From a virus: a stretch of DNA of 62,070 bases. Each line of letters opens with the position of its first letter. Position 1 is the first letter of the stretch. Both the position numbers and the translations under genes were made by a program. Location of the stretch: IMG/VR virus record IMGVR_UViG_3300020183_000077, positions 1-62,070 of that record. One strand, 5' to 3'. The notes beneath the pieces were generated by a model that saw only the letters and a program-made list of their open reading frames with translations, was not told the DNA's origin and did no database searches. Shown one piece after another: positions 16,120 through 26,408 of this stretch.

Positions 16120-18682
16120 AGGATCTTTATTAAAATCAAACTATCTTGGAAAAGATGGATTTATTTGGTGGATAGGACAAGTTGCCCCAGCAAAAGTCTG
16201 GAGAGATGAGAAATCTTGGCCAGATGCTGGTAAAAATAAAAAAGGCGAAAAGAGTGGTAGTTGGGCATATCGTTGTAAGGTAAGAATTATTGGGTATCAT
16301 CCATTTGATAGAAACGTTCTTCCAGACAATGATTTGCCTTGGGCACACGTATTGACTACTGGAGCAGAAGGATCAATCCAGGGTGGTGTTGGGCAAACAC
16401 TGAGATTGACTGGTGGAGAAACTGCTTTTGGTTTTTTCTTAGATGGTGATGACGGGCAACAACCAGTAGTTGTCGGTTGTTTGCATAGAAATGAAAGTGT
16501 TGAAAATTTCCCATCAGAGTCAATTGCTGATCAATTGAGACCTTTTACTGGTCATACTGGTCCTTTAAGACAAGGGGCAACACAAATAAGAAAGCAAAAT
16601 GATGGTGTTCAAGGTGAACCAAAAACATCAAACTCTATAACAGATATTGCTTTTTCTAAAGATATTGGTGATTTATCCAAAACAACTAGAGAAGAAAATA
16701 AATCAGGAGCAGATCAATTTATTCGAGAAGATTATGCATCTCAGCAATTTGCTGCAGAGGTTGGTGAAGTTTGTATTGTTAGAGAAAATGGTTGTAATGA
16801 TAATTTAATTGGAAAAATATCAAAAATATTACAAGAATTTATTCAATTTGTAGGAAGAATACAAGATTTTATTGGAACTTATATCGACCCAATATTAAAT
16901 GAGTTTGTTGATATCGTTAATGAAATAAGAGGATTTGCGAGAAGAATCGTTGGGGTTATAAAATTTATAGTCAATAATCTTCGTGGTGCAATCATTAAGT
17001 TAGTTACAAATTTATTTCGTGATTTTATCGCAAAGGTTCTGCCACTACCACAACACCCACCAGTAGCAGAAGCAACGAAAAATATCATCAATATTATCTT
17101 CTGTTTATTTGAAAAATTAATTCCATTAATTATTGATTACATTGTCAATCTTTTGACAAATATGATTGGTAGAGCAATCAATGCTCCATTATGTGCGGTT
17201 GAAGAATTTACTGCAGGAATTCTTGGAAAATTAATGGAGTTTATCGAAGACCTTCTTGGTCCAGTTATGTCTGGATTGAATTGGTTACTTGGAGGTATTG
17301 GACAAATAAGTAGTGTATTAGGTCAAATTTCTTCTATTGCCCAACAGATTCTCAATTTTATTGGATGTGACCAATTAAAATGCGAAACTGCAACTCAATG
17401 GTGCGCTGATGGAGGAGCAGCTAAAAAAGGAAAAGATAGTTGGTCAAGAACACTTAAAAAGTTAAACTTCATGAAAGGAGTTAATCAAAGCATTGATGAT
17501 GCTATTGGTTCTACTTCAATGTTTGGATATACTGGACCATCACCGTTTAGAGATTGCTCTCAAAAAGTCAATAATCCGACAAATCAAAATGACAAAACAA
17601 AACTTCCAACAGGAGTGAAGTCTTCTTCATGCATACCACCAATACTTGAAATATTTGGAACAGGAATTAATGCACAAGCAATTCCGATTGTTGGAAATGA
17701 TGGTAAAATATTGACTGTTGAGGTATTAAATCCAGGAAGAGGGTATTCAAAACCACCATCAATTAATGTAATTGACAATACAAATCATGGTTCAGGTGCT
17801 CAACTTGAAGCTAAAATTAAAGATGGAAAAATAGAGTCAATATACGTTGTAAATCCTGGATCTGGTTATTGTTTACCAGATTATGCAAACACATTTGTTT
17901 TCCCCACTTATTTTGTAACAGCAGACAAATATACAGTGTTTGAAGGAGAAACAATAACTTTCACAATAACAACTACAAATTTAGCAGATAATACTGAATT
18001 ATACTATGATATTACTGGTGATATTACAATAGAAGATTTGGAAGTCACTTCATTATCTAATAAAATAAAAATAATCAATAACACAGCAACAGTATCTGTA
18101 AAGGTAAAACAAGATAGTCAGACAGAGCCTGTTGAAACTTTGATGTTTAATCTTTATGACCCAGATGATGATTTTGTAGCAAAAACAACAGTTATAATTG
18201 GAAATAGACTTTCACCAACACTTCCACCAGCACCAAATCAACCAAATGAATCTCCACCAGGAAACCCAATTCCTGATGATTTAGGTGGAAATGCTGGAAT
18301 TGGAACTACTTCACTGCCAGGAAATCTAATTCCATTCCCTGGAATATCTACTTTCACTGGTATTGGAACTAATGTTGTTGGAGTGATTACAAATTTTGCT
18401 ATTCCTAATCCAGGATTTGGTTATACTTCTGGAGACAAAGTTAAATTTGAAAATTGCGAGTTTGGAGTAATTGTTACACCAACTGGAGCAATTGTTGGAT
18501 TGAATTCTATCAATTCTTGTAATAGTAATTTTGTCACAAATCCAGGACCAGCAGAAATTGTTACCACTACAGGTGAAGGTGCAACAATATATCCAATAAT
18601 ACAATTCAAACCAACATTTAATAAGATTACTGTTGTTAATCAATTTGGTGTTATTAACGTTATTGATTGTATCACTAAATAA
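16112..18682 (+). CDS. gp5: baseplate hub gp5-like protein (OB-fold, no lysozyme domain)
   Basis: 856 aa. Residues 1-130 are the gp5 OB-fold (DGFIWWIGQVAPAKVW, CKVRIIGYHPFD, then DLPWAHVL and VVGCLHRNE). Residues about 230-430 are strongly hydrophobic helices. The rest carries glycine-rich beta modules (VLNPGRGYSKPPS, VNPGSGYCLPDY, IPNPGFGYTSGD) and a Calx-beta-like stretch (FEGETITFTITTTN). T4 gp5 has lysozyme and beta-helix domains after the OB-fold; neither is here. Lytic domains lie in the two preceding hub proteins and the spike is the next gene. Confidence 0.8.
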   Translation: MIEGSLLKSNYLGKDGFIWWIGQVAPAKVWRDEKSWPDAGKNKKGEKSGSWAYRCKVRIIGYHPFDRNVLPDNDLPWAHVLTTGAEGSIQGGVGQTLRLTGGETAFGFFLDGDDGQQPVVVGCLHRNESVENFPSESIADQLRPFTGHTGPLRQGATQIRKQNDGVQGEPKTSNSITDIAFSKDIGDLSKTTREENKSGADQFIREDYASQQFAAEVGEVCIVRENGCNDNLIGKISKILQEFIQFVGRIQDFIGTYIDPILNEFVDIVNEIRGFARRIVGVIKFIVNNLRGAIIKLVTNLFRDFIAKVLPLPQHPPVAEATKNIINIIFCLFEKLIPLIIDYIVNLLTNMIGRAINAPLCAVEEFTAGILGKLMEFIEDLLGPVMSGLNWLLGGIGQISSVLGQISSIAQQILNFIGCDQLKCETATQWCADGGAAKKGKDSWSRTLKKLNFMKGVNQSIDDAIGSTSMFGYTGPSPFRDCSQKVNNPTNQNDKTKLPTGVKSSSCIPPILEIFGTGINAQAIPIVGNDGKILTVEVLNPGRGYSKPPSINVIDNTNHGSGAQLEAKIKDGKIESIYVVNPGSGYCLPDYANTFVFPTYFVTADKYTVFEGETITFTITTTNLADNTELYYDITGDITIEDLEVTSLSNKIKIINNTATVSVKVKQDSQTEPVETLMFNLYDPDDDFVAKTTVIIGNRLSPTLPPAPNQPNESPPGNPIPDDLGGNAGIGTTSLPGNLIPFPGISTFTGIGTNVVGVITNFAIPNPGFGYTSGDKVKFENCEFGVIVTPTGAIVGLNSINSCNSNFVTNPGPAEIVTTTGEGATIYPIIQFKPTFNKITVVNQFGVINVIDCITK
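18675..18682 (+). promoter_or_regulatory. weak late-box match before the spike gene
   Basis: CTAAATAA spanning the gp5 stop, 20 bases before ATG 18703. One or two mismatches to the box used elsewhere. Confidence 0.3.
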
Positions 18683-18702
18683 AAGAAATCTCTTCTTATA
18701 AA

Positions 18703-19254
18703 ATGACTGATCAACCAAAAGAGTGGTGGCAACAGGGATACGGATTTAAAGTTCAAGCAGGAACGAAAATAAACGGTAAGGAAGTCGGTTATGGTGTGAT
18801 AACCGATGAGCATACTGGATATGCTTATTATAAAAATGGTGACAAATGGGATTTGTCTTTGAAAACTTCATTGGAAGTTTGTGGAAAAAAAGTAAATGAA
18901 AAAGAACCAGCAAAAATCATCTATGCAAAAAATGGTGACATTCACTTTGAAGCAGTGAATGGTCAAATTACTTTGAAAGCAAGAAGCATTCGTCTTGTTG
19001 CGGAAGATGGTGACGGGGAGGTTACTATTCAAGCAGGAAAGGTTGTTGAGATTGATGGTCCAACAAGTAGAATAAAAGGAACAAATATTGATATTCCTGC
19101 ACAAAATTCTGTTAATATTATGGGACAATATGTTGAAACTGCAGCAGGGGTACAAGAATCCAGTTCATCTTTAGTTGATATTTTCCAAGGTTCTTTTATT
19201 GGTCAAATTTTAAATTCACTTGGAAATTTGAAGAAGTTCTTACAATTGCTATAA
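18703..19254 (+). CDS. membrane-piercing spike, gp5 beta-helix-like
   Basis: 183 aa. The centre shows the repeating strands of a triple-stranded beta-helix as in the gp5 C domain and VgrG spikes: GDIHFEAVNGQITLKARSIR, then GDGEVTIQAGKVVEIDGPTS. N terminus is Trp-rich. The C terminus is a hydrophobic helix. It probably supplies the spike missing from the preceding gp5-like protein. Confidence 0.75.
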   Translation: MTDQPKEWWQQGYGFKVQAGTKINGKEVGYGVITDEHTGYAYYKNGDKWDLSLKTSLEVCGKKVNEKEPAKIIYAKNGDIHFEAVNGQITLKARSIRLVAEDGDGEVTIQAGKVVEIDGPTSRIKGTNIDIPAQNSVNIMGQYVETAAGVQESSSSLVDIFQGSFIGQILNSLGNLKKFLQLL

Positions 19255-19258
19255 TAAC

Positions 19259-20200
19259 ATGCCAGCACTATCATCTATCTCAACTGTCGGAGATAAACTT
19301 ATAGTAGGAGCAATCGACACATCTTTTTTGACTGCTTCTAGTAGAGTTCTCCCAGGTACAGCAGTTTTAAATGGTCCAGTTTTTATTGGAGCAACTCCAC
19401 AAATTGGAATTGCTCGTGCTGCTTGCATGATTGGTCCACCATTGGGTAGTCTTGCTGCACCAGCATCTTTAGAAGTCACGGGGATAACAAATATTATTGG
19501 TTCATTGAATGTATTTGCAGTGAGTCTATTTATGGGAGTCACTACAAAAAATGGAATTACCATTAAGAATGCATTGAGTTTAAAAAATGCGGTAAATTTA
19601 AATAATTCAATTAGTCTTGGTAATGCACCAAAAATTAATAATGCACCATTAATTGTTCATTCATTTGGCATTTTTGATGGAGCTGTTTCTGGTAGAGATT
19701 TTATTCCATCAAACGGCCACGGACTACTTGAAACTTATGCTATAGCAACAAAAGCACTTTCTTTAGCAGGAAAGGGGTTTGATATTCCACACCCAACAAA
19801 AAAAGATCATAGATTAAGATATATCTGTTTAGAAGGACCAGAGGTTGGAGCATATTTTAGAGGAAAATTAGAAAATACTAATGTAATAGAATTGCCAGAT
19901 TATTGGAGAAACTTAGTATACCCAGAAACAATTAGTGTCAATTTAACTCCGATTGGACAATATCAAGAATTGTTTGTAGAATCAATTGAATGGGGAACCA
20001 GAATTAAAATTAAAAACAATTCTGGAACATCAATTAAATGTTACTATACTGTATTTGCAGAAAGAGTTACGAAAGATAAATTACAACCTGAATACGAAGG
20101 ATTGACACCAGCAGACTATCCAGGTGATAATAGTGAATATGCTTTAGCGGGTTGGGATTATGCAGTACACAAAGGAGAAAATAAAACACCAAGTCTATGA
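19259..20200 (+). CDS. virion protein with N-terminal tip-like and C-terminal fibre domain
   Basis: 313 aa. N-terminal 70 residues are Gly/Pro/Ala-rich strands (RVLPGTAVLNGPVFIGATP, ARAACMIGPPLG), possibly capping the spike. The C-terminal 130 residues hold a conserved phage structural module: HPTKKDHRLRYICLEGPEVG, ELPDYWRNLVYPETISVNLT, YYTVFAERVTKD. That module is found at the ends of fibre proteins in several cyanophages; its function is unknown. The gene for the oxygenase starts within its last 41 bases. Confidence 0.7.
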   Translation: MPALSSISTVGDKLIVGAIDTSFLTASSRVLPGTAVLNGPVFIGATPQIGIARAACMIGPPLGSLAAPASLEVTGITNIIGSLNVFAVSLFMGVTTKNGITIKNALSLKNAVNLNNSISLGNAPKINNAPLIVHSFGIFDGAVSGRDFIPSNGHGLLETYAIATKALSLAGKGFDIPHPTKKDHRLRYICLEGPEVGAYFRGKLENTNVIELPDYWRNLVYPETISVNLTPIGQYQELFVESIEWGTRIKIKNNSGTSIKCYYTVFAERVTKDKLQPEYEGLTPADYPGDNSEYALAGWDYAVHKGENKTPSL

Positions 20201-20879
20201 AATATTCCCAACTGTAATTTATCGTGGTGAAGTATCTTGCCACAAAGAATTTAAAGAGAAATATCTTACAGAACTGTGTAAATATTGGCATTATTCCGAA
20301 GAACTTCCAAGAGAAGAGTTAGAATCACCAGAAAATTCTGGAAGATATTTTCTCCACCATAATGAAAAATACAAAGATTTTTTTAAATGTTTATCGGATA
20401 ATGTTAGAGAATATTTAAATGTTCTTAATGTTAATGATTCTTTGCTTGATGTTCATGTAACAAAATCTTGGGTCAATATTCATAAGGAAGATCTCCCGAA
20501 TATAAAAGTTCATACTCATAATTGTAGTGACATATCATTTTGCTATTACCTAAACTGCAATCAGACATCAGATAAACTTTGTTTTCATCAAACTAAAAAC
20601 AATAATGAAGTATCTGAGTTTATGTTTCAAACGACAAGAAGTGGAAAATATAATTTGATTGAAAAATTCAACAAATATAATTGTAATAGTTTTAATGTGA
20701 CTCCGATAGAAGGAACCATTGTTCTTTTCCCAAGTTCATTAATGCATTCGACTATCCAACTTATGGAAAGAGAAGGTCAAAGAATTTCAATCTGTGGTGA
20801 TGTTACTCTAACTGTAAAGGAAGACTATGTAAAGTGTGAGTTCAGTCGATTGAATCCTTCATTGTGGAGGTCTTTCTAG
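20160..20879 (+). CDS. 2OG-Fe(II) oxygenase family protein (1 of 5)
   Basis: 239 aa. The opening VYEIFPTVIYRGEV and the core VHTHNCSDISFCYYL, LFPSSLMHST and GQRISICGDVTL fit the putative 2OG-Fe(II) oxygenases of cyanophages; candidate iron ligands are the His of HTHN and the distal His of MHST, with Arg of QRIS for 2-oxoglutarate. ATG 20160 lies inside the preceding gene and no better start is seen. Being linked to tail genes it may hydroxylate a virion or host protein; this is inference. Confidence 0.7.
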   Translation: MQYTKEKIKHQVYEIFPTVIYRGEVSCHKEFKEKYLTELCKYWHYSEELPREELESPENSGRYFLHHNEKYKDFFKCLSDNVREYLNVLNVNDSLLDVHVTKSWVNIHKEDLPNIKVHTHNCSDISFCYYLNCNQTSDKLCFHQTKNNNEVSEFMFQTTRSGKYNLIEKFNKYNCNSFNVTPIEGTIVLFPSSLMHSTIQLMEREGQRISICGDVTLTVKEDYVKCEFSRLNPSLWRSF

Positions 20880-20882
20880 TAA

Positions 20883-20890
20883 AATAAATA
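20883..20890 (+). promoter_or_regulatory. putative late promoter
   Basis: AATAAATA, 28 bases before ATG 20919. Confidence 0.5.
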
Positions 20891-20918
20891 CTAAAAATGG
20901 TATAAAAGTGTCTTTACA

Positions 20919-22619
20919 ATGTCAGAATCCAGAGAAATAATTTCAGAATTAAAGCAAGAATTAGAACTCAAGATAAAACAAAGAGAAGGAATTCTTGATA
21001 GACTGGCATTGGTCGATATTGAAATCGACAAAATGGACAATTTAATAATTGGAATTGATAGAGACGCAATTGGAGTAACCAATACTATAAATCAATCAGT
21101 AACTCCAGTTAAGACTGCATATGATGCCAGAATTACCTCTGGATGCAGAACTGATTTAATATGGAAAGAACTTAGATCCTATGAATCTTGGGTTACTGGA
21201 GGTACAAAAGGTGGTGGAGGAATTACTAGAGTAACATTTACCGAATATCAAGTAAAAAAAAATAGTGACGTTTATGACTTTAAACCATATCATGGAATAA
21301 AATATTACCAAAAACCATCAAATAGAGACTATGGATCTAATTTGATTACTGAATTTGATGGTTATATAACCATGGGTTCAACAATTGTAGGTGTAAATAA
21401 TGCAGATTCTGTTCCTTCTGTAATTAAACTTGGAGATACTTTAACTGATAATTTAGATAATCCCCAAGCATTTACAACTGGAGATTTACCAGAAGTTGTT
21501 GGATTTGGATCAACTACAATTGTTGGGATTATCACAACTTTAGTTGGAGGAATATCTACTGGTTCTTACATTTTCTCTAATTTTGGTGCTGGTAATTTGA
21601 GTGGAATAACAACAGGAATGATTTTGTTGGCACCAGAAGTTACAGGAATGACAACAAGTTATGTTGGTGTGTTAACCACAAATGGATATACTTCAATTGT
21701 TGGTTTTGGAAGTACAACTCAAACTATTGAATATTATGATGAGGTTGGAGTATTAAGTACATCGGAACTTTTAGTTCCTTCCTTGATATTGGATAAACCA
21801 GCTACTAATTATTTGGAAGAAGGTACATTTAGAGTAGGAATACTTACAACACTCCCCTCGATGTTTATATCAACTACTGCACTAACATCTTTTGCAAGTA
21901 CCACAGTATATGTAATTAGAAATAATCCAGATATAGATTCTGGATTTGATTATACAGCAAATCCAAATAGTCCAGAAACAATTGGAATTATAAATGCTTC
22001 AAACGTTGGTGTTGGACATAGTGTATTTTATGATGCTTCAGGTGATCCTGGAATAACTGCAACTTGGAGACCAGAAACTGCAAGAGACAAAATACCAATT
22101 AGAGGAGCAGATGATTTGCCAGCAATTAAAGAACCAAAAGTCGGAGCAGGGAGAGCAGATTATTATATTGGAACAAAACAATGGCCAATAATAACAACTT
22201 GCACTACTAGTGGCGGAGGTGGTGGTGGAGGAGGAATTCCAATAACAACTTGCACATCTTCATATGCACAATTGGGAACAAAAGTAACAATTGGTGGTAC
22301 TACAAATTCAGTATCAATTGGATATACAGGAAGGGCAAATGGAGGACCAGATCCAAATGGTAGTGTTTGTGCGGGATATGATACAGCAATTACAAATGCA
22401 ACTAATAATATGAATTCTGTAATTGCTGCAAATCAACCAACAGCAGAAAAGTTGACATCAATGACAAGAAGATTGCGTGAAAGACGTGCGGAAAGAGAAC
22501 TTTATGCATGGTCTCTCCTTCAAGCAGCATCAAGAACACGAGAAGAAATTGACAAATTAAAACAACAAATTAAAGAAATGGAAAATTTTGATTTTTCAAA
22601 ATACGAAAAGAAAAAATAA
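20919..22619 (+). CDS. structural protein with coiled coils at both ends (566 aa)
   Basis: Residues 1-60 form a coiled coil (REIISELKQELELKIKQREG), and the last 70 another (RRLRERRAERELY, then EEIDKLKQQIKEMENFDFSK). The centre is a chain of beta-rich Gly/Thr/Val repeats (GFGSTTIVGIITTLVGG, GFGSTTQTIEYYDEVGV). The poly-Gly run near residue 432 looks like a hinge. Such proteins occur in cyanomyovirus tail modules, and both coiled ends suggest a trimeric or dimeric connector. No enzyme domain seen. Confidence 0.7.
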   Translation: MSESREIISELKQELELKIKQREGILDRLALVDIEIDKMDNLIIGIDRDAIGVTNTINQSVTPVKTAYDARITSGCRTDLIWKELRSYESWVTGGTKGGGGITRVTFTEYQVKKNSDVYDFKPYHGIKYYQKPSNRDYGSNLITEFDGYITMGSTIVGVNNADSVPSVIKLGDTLTDNLDNPQAFTTGDLPEVVGFGSTTIVGIITTLVGGISTGSYIFSNFGAGNLSGITTGMILLAPEVTGMTTSYVGVLTTNGYTSIVGFGSTTQTIEYYDEVGVLSTSELLVPSLILDKPATNYLEEGTFRVGILTTLPSMFISTTALTSFASTTVYVIRNNPDIDSGFDYTANPNSPETIGIINASNVGVGHSVFYDASGDPGITATWRPETARDKIPIRGADDLPAIKEPKVGAGRADYYIGTKQWPIITTCTTSGGGGGGGGIPITTCTSSYAQLGTKVTIGGTTNSVSIGYTGRANGGPDPNGSVCAGYDTAITNATNNMNSVIAANQPTAEKLTSMTRRLRERRAERELYAWSLLQAASRTREEIDKLKQQIKEMENFDFSKYEKKK

Positions 22620-22665
22620 AAAGGGCAACTATATATTATAAGAACAAAAAGTATACAAATAACTA

Positions 22666-25600
22666 ATGGCAGACAGATATCCTTTAATTGCCAATCCAAC
22701 ATCTAAACAAATAGAGGAATTGGCAGCTAATGACAATTTAAGTTTGTTGGGAAATAGTATTGTTGGTGCTTCCACAATCACTGCCAATCAATTTATTGGA
22801 AATTTGGCTGGTTCTGCCACTACTTCGACATTTCTTTTTAGTGGTGCAAATATTTTATCTGGAACAATTAGTCCTGATAGATTGATTGGTTTCTATCCAA
22901 TTGGTGTTTCCACTGCTAACGTATTAAATAATGCAACTAATATACTTAGTGGGACAGTTCCAAGGGCAAGGTTAGGTGGTGATTATGACATTAATATTAC
23001 TGGTACTGCTGCTACCTCAACTTCCCTAACAAATGCTTCAAATATAACTGGGGGTATTCTTCCTGCAGCAAGACTGAGTGGTGTATATAACATTGATATT
23101 ACAGGAACAGCATATCAAGCAGTTGGTGCTGCTGCATCACTTACTATTTTTGAGCAGACTGATAACCAAGTACAATTCTTAACATATACGAAAGACTTCA
23201 ATAAAGATACAAGTGCTTTCGTAAATCCTCTCGGTTTAGTCTATAATCCTGGTTTAAATTATGTAGGTATCGGAACCTCTGTGCCTACAGCAAATTTAGA
23301 TGTTCGTGGAACACTGCATAGTGTAGGATTAACAACATCCAATAACTTATTTGCACTAGTTGCAAGAATTCCCACATTGCAGGGAGTTACTTCTATTGAT
23401 GAAACAACAAAAAATACAATAGAAGTATCTCTCGGTCTTGATGTATTAAATGATTTAACTGTTGTTGGATTAAGTACATTTGATGCGTTGAGAGTGGTTG
23501 GAATAACCACTCTCAACAATGTGTCAATTACTGGTGTAGCAACTCAAGTTACTGCTAATATAACTAATTTAAATGCCACAAGAGCAAATATATCTGGTGT
23601 AACCACAGTATTTTCGGTCAGTGTTGGTTCAACTCAAATTATTAGCAGTTCCAGACAACTTCAAAATCTATCTGGAATAGACTCAACTACTGCTGCTTCC
23701 TTTAGAGCAGACCTCGGATTAAATGCACTGACTAGCATTAATGTTACTGGATTGAGTACTTTCCAAGACGTTAATGTTGATGGAATAACCAGATTAAATA
23801 ATGTCAATGTTTCTGGTGCGGCAACATTCCAGACAATAAATGCCACTACTTTTCTTGGATCTGGTGCTGCACTTTCTGGTATTGTAACAGCAATTATTCC
23901 TGGAATTGGTGTTACAATTAATCCAGTAAATGGAAAAGGCAGTGTTAGAATTGATGCTTATAAACCAATTGGAAAAACAATCTTTGTTACTCAAAGTGGA
24001 AATGATTCGAATAGTGGTTTGACGGAAAATGACTCTAAGGCAACTATAAAGGCGGCAGCAGCAATTGCAATGCCTGGAGATACCATTAAAGTTTTCCCTG
24101 GATATTATGTAGAGAACAATCCCATCGTTCTTTCAAAAAATGTTGCAGTAGAAGGAACAGAATTAAGAAACTGTTTGGTAAGTCCACTAAACTCAGATAA
24201 AGATTTATTCCATGTCAATAATGCAGTTCATATTACTGATTTGAGTTTTGTTGGTGCAGATTCCACAAATGGTGCTGCCGTTGTTGCATTCCAACCATTA
24301 GTCGGAGTATCAAGTAACAGATTCTTCGATGCTGCAAGAATGATTCGAATGAATCTTGACTTTATTGCAAATGAAGCAGTTGGATATTTAACGAGCACTA
24401 GTTACAAATCTCCAGCATTCGTTGTTCCAACTGGAAATTCAAAAGATTGCAGTGATGATATTAAAGATACCTTTAAAGCAATTTGCCATGATATAACTAG
24501 AGGTGGAAACTCTAAATGTGTAGGTGCAGGAAAGTCATATTATAGTGGAAACACTTTACAGCATATCACTGGAACAGATGTAAATGGTTATAGTGTAAAA
24601 GAAGCAACTATTGATGCAATTAGATATGCAGTAGGAATTGCATTCTCTTGTATTAACAACGTTTCCTGGAATGAAAATTACCAAAATACCTTTACTCAAG
24701 TAAAAGATGTAGGAATTCTTCCCGATTCAGCAACAGGTTCAAATAAGAGTATCGCATCTTGTGCTAATGTTCTTTCTGCGGTTCATACTTGTGCAGGTAT
24801 TGTAACAACTATCATTGGAGCAGGAACAACAATTCTTGGAGTTGGAATTAATACCACTTACCCTGGAAATGCAGGTTCTGGAACAACCATTCCCAATCAT
24901 CCTTCATTCTCTCCTGGTGTTGGACCAATTCTTCAGGGTCCTTATATTAGAAACTGTACTAATTTCATACCTAAGAGTATTGGTATGAAGGTCGATGGAT
25001 TTGCAGCAGAACCAGGTGATGAGGATGATGTTGGTGTAACAGGTTCAATGTCCGTTGACTCATATACACAATACAATCAAGGTGGTATTGGAGTATCAAT
25101 CACCAATGGTGCCTATGCTCAGTTAGTTTCAATCTTTACTATCTGTTGTGATACGGGAATCTATACAGAGTCTGGTGGTCAATGCGATATTACAAACTCA
25201 AACGCATCATTTGGTAATTATGGTTTAGTTTCAATTGGAGTTGGTAATAACAACACTAAATCAATTTATACTTTAACTGGAACTTCTTCAACAACAACTA
25301 CAAATGGACAAAACGAGGTTACAGTATCTGGTATTGGAAGTTATAGGCCATATGATGGACAAGTTGTTTATTTTGACAAACTTTATTATTCAGTTCAAGA
25401 GATTAAACTTACTGATGGTGGTTCTGGATACACTGCTGTTCCTAGGGTCATCATTGATGCACCAACTGGTCCAAATGGAATTACAGCACAAGCATCAGCA
25501 ACTGTAGAAAATGGAAGAGTTACTGCAATTACTGTTGTTACTGCAGGAAGTCAATATATTTCCACACCAAGTGTAACAGTTCAATCTCCAGACTCTGGAA

Positions 25601-26028
25601 CTACCGCAACTGCACAAGTTTCAAGAATTGATCCAATTTACTATAGAGTTTTGGAATCGACTCTTCCATCTGCAGGTGTTTCAACAGTAACTCTTGCACA
25701 GAATCTAAATAATACAGTAAGTTTTGGAACAACTGCATATTTCTCTAGAATAAGTTTACAACTTGCTTCTTCTCATGCATTTGAATTTATTGGTTCAGGT
25801 ACAGAGATATTAAAAGCAAAACCAGCACTTGGTGGAGTAACAATTCAAGAAAATGAGGTTGTTAAACTGAATGGTGGTGATGTTGTTTATACAAGCACCG
25901 ACCAAGCAGGAAACTTTAGAATTGGTGATGGAGTAACAATCAATCAGGCAACTGGTGCTGTTTCTGGTAGAGATTTCACAAAAGCATTATTCACAACAAT
26001 GACCCCATTCATTCTTGCACTCTCATAA
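22666..26028 (+). CDS. large tail-fibre/baseplate adhesin with beta-helix (1120 aa)
   Basis: Residues 1-430 are short repeats with Ser/Thr/Gly, each a strand plus turn (LSGTISPDRLIGFYPIGV, ITGVATQVTANITNLNATRA). Residues about 440-800 have the form of a pectate-lyase-like beta-helix: IGKTIFVTQSGNDSNSGLTE, then TIKAAAAIAMPGDTIKVFPG, and NPIVLSKNVAVEGTELRNC. The C-terminal part has a GGSGYTAVPRV module and ends GDGVTINQATGAVSGRDFTK. Probably a host-binding virion protein. The start shares GDSIV-like strands with the 788-aa and 2558-aa proteins. Confidence 0.75.
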   Translation: MADRYPLIANPTSKQIEELAANDNLSLLGNSIVGASTITANQFIGNLAGSATTSTFLFSGANILSGTISPDRLIGFYPIGVSTANVLNNATNILSGTVPRARLGGDYDINITGTAATSTSLTNASNITGGILPAARLSGVYNIDITGTAYQAVGAAASLTIFEQTDNQVQFLTYTKDFNKDTSAFVNPLGLVYNPGLNYVGIGTSVPTANLDVRGTLHSVGLTTSNNLFALVARIPTLQGVTSIDETTKNTIEVSLGLDVLNDLTVVGLSTFDALRVVGITTLNNVSITGVATQVTANITNLNATRANISGVTTVFSVSVGSTQIISSSRQLQNLSGIDSTTAASFRADLGLNALTSINVTGLSTFQDVNVDGITRLNNVNVSGAATFQTINATTFLGSGAALSGIVTAIIPGIGVTINPVNGKGSVRIDAYKPIGKTIFVTQSGNDSNSGLTENDSKATIKAAAAIAMPGDTIKVFPGYYVENNPIVLSKNVAVEGTELRNCLVSPLNSDKDLFHVNNAVHITDLSFVGADSTNGAAVVAFQPLVGVSSNRFFDAARMIRMNLDFIANEAVGYLTSTSYKSPAFVVPTGNSKDCSDDIKDTFKAICHDITRGGNSKCVGAGKSYYSGNTLQHITGTDVNGYSVKEATIDAIRYAVGIAFSCINNVSWNENYQNTFTQVKDVGILPDSATGSNKSIASCANVLSAVHTCAGIVTTIIGAGTTILGVGINTTYPGNAGSGTTIPNHPSFSPGVGPILQGPYIRNCTNFIPKSIGMKVDGFAAEPGDEDDVGVTGSMSVDSYTQYNQGGIGVSITNGAYAQLVSIFTICCDTGIYTESGGQCDITNSNASFGNYGLVSIGVGNNNTKSIYTLTGTSSTTTTNGQNEVTVSGIGSYRPYDGQVVYFDKLYYSVQEIKLTDGGSGYTAVPRVIIDAPTGPNGITAQASATVENGRVTAITVVTAGSQYISTPSVTVQSPDSGTTATAQVSRIDPIYYRVLESTLPSAGVSTVTLAQNLNNTVSFGTTAYFSRISLQLASSHAFEFIGSGTEILKAKPALGGVTIQENEVVKLNGGDVVYTSTDQAGNFRIGDGVTINQATGAVSGRDFTKALFTTMTPFILALS

Positions 26029-26046
26029 TTAGGAGGAAACTAAAAA

Positions 26047-26403
26047 ATGGCAGTAGCAGCCGCAGCAGTTAATAATTTTAGAACTGTAACAAAGGTAGTT
26101 GGAGTTTCCACAGAAGTAATTTATGAAGCACCAGTTGGATTTGTTGGTGTTATTCTTTTGGCGCAATGTGCAAATATCAGTGGTTCTGAACAGACTTTAA
26201 GTTTATATCATAATAGAACAACTATCGGTTTCGGTACAGTAACAACTGAAGTACTAAAAGATTACCCAATTCCAGCAAATGATACTGCAAACCTCTTGTC
26301 TGGAAAATTAGTTATAGAAACTGGTGATACTCTTTCTATAAGTGGAAGTTCTGGGACAGATTTGAAATTCCTTTCCAGTATCCTTGAAACATTTAACCAA
26401 TAA
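26047..26403 (+). CDS. small beta-rich virion protein (118 aa)
   Basis: Preceded by a strong AGGAGG ribosome site (about 26032). All-beta composition (VVGVSTEVIYEAPVGFVGV, LVIETGDTLSISGSSGT). It lies between two fibres and is probably a fibre-associated connector or decoration protein. No family recognised. Confidence 0.65.
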   Translation: MAVAAAAVNNFRTVTKVVGVSTEVIYEAPVGFVGVILLAQCANISGSEQTLSLYHNRTTIGFGTVTTEVLKDYPIPANDTANLLSGKLVIETGDTLSISGSSGTDLKFLSSILETFNQ

Positions 26404-26408
26404 TAAAA

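Noticed and set aside
16112-18682. Lysozyme domain inside the gp5-like protein
   Set aside because: Looked for a T4 lysozyme Glu-Asp-Thr region after the OB-fold; only hydrophobic helices and glycine-rich beta modules were seen.
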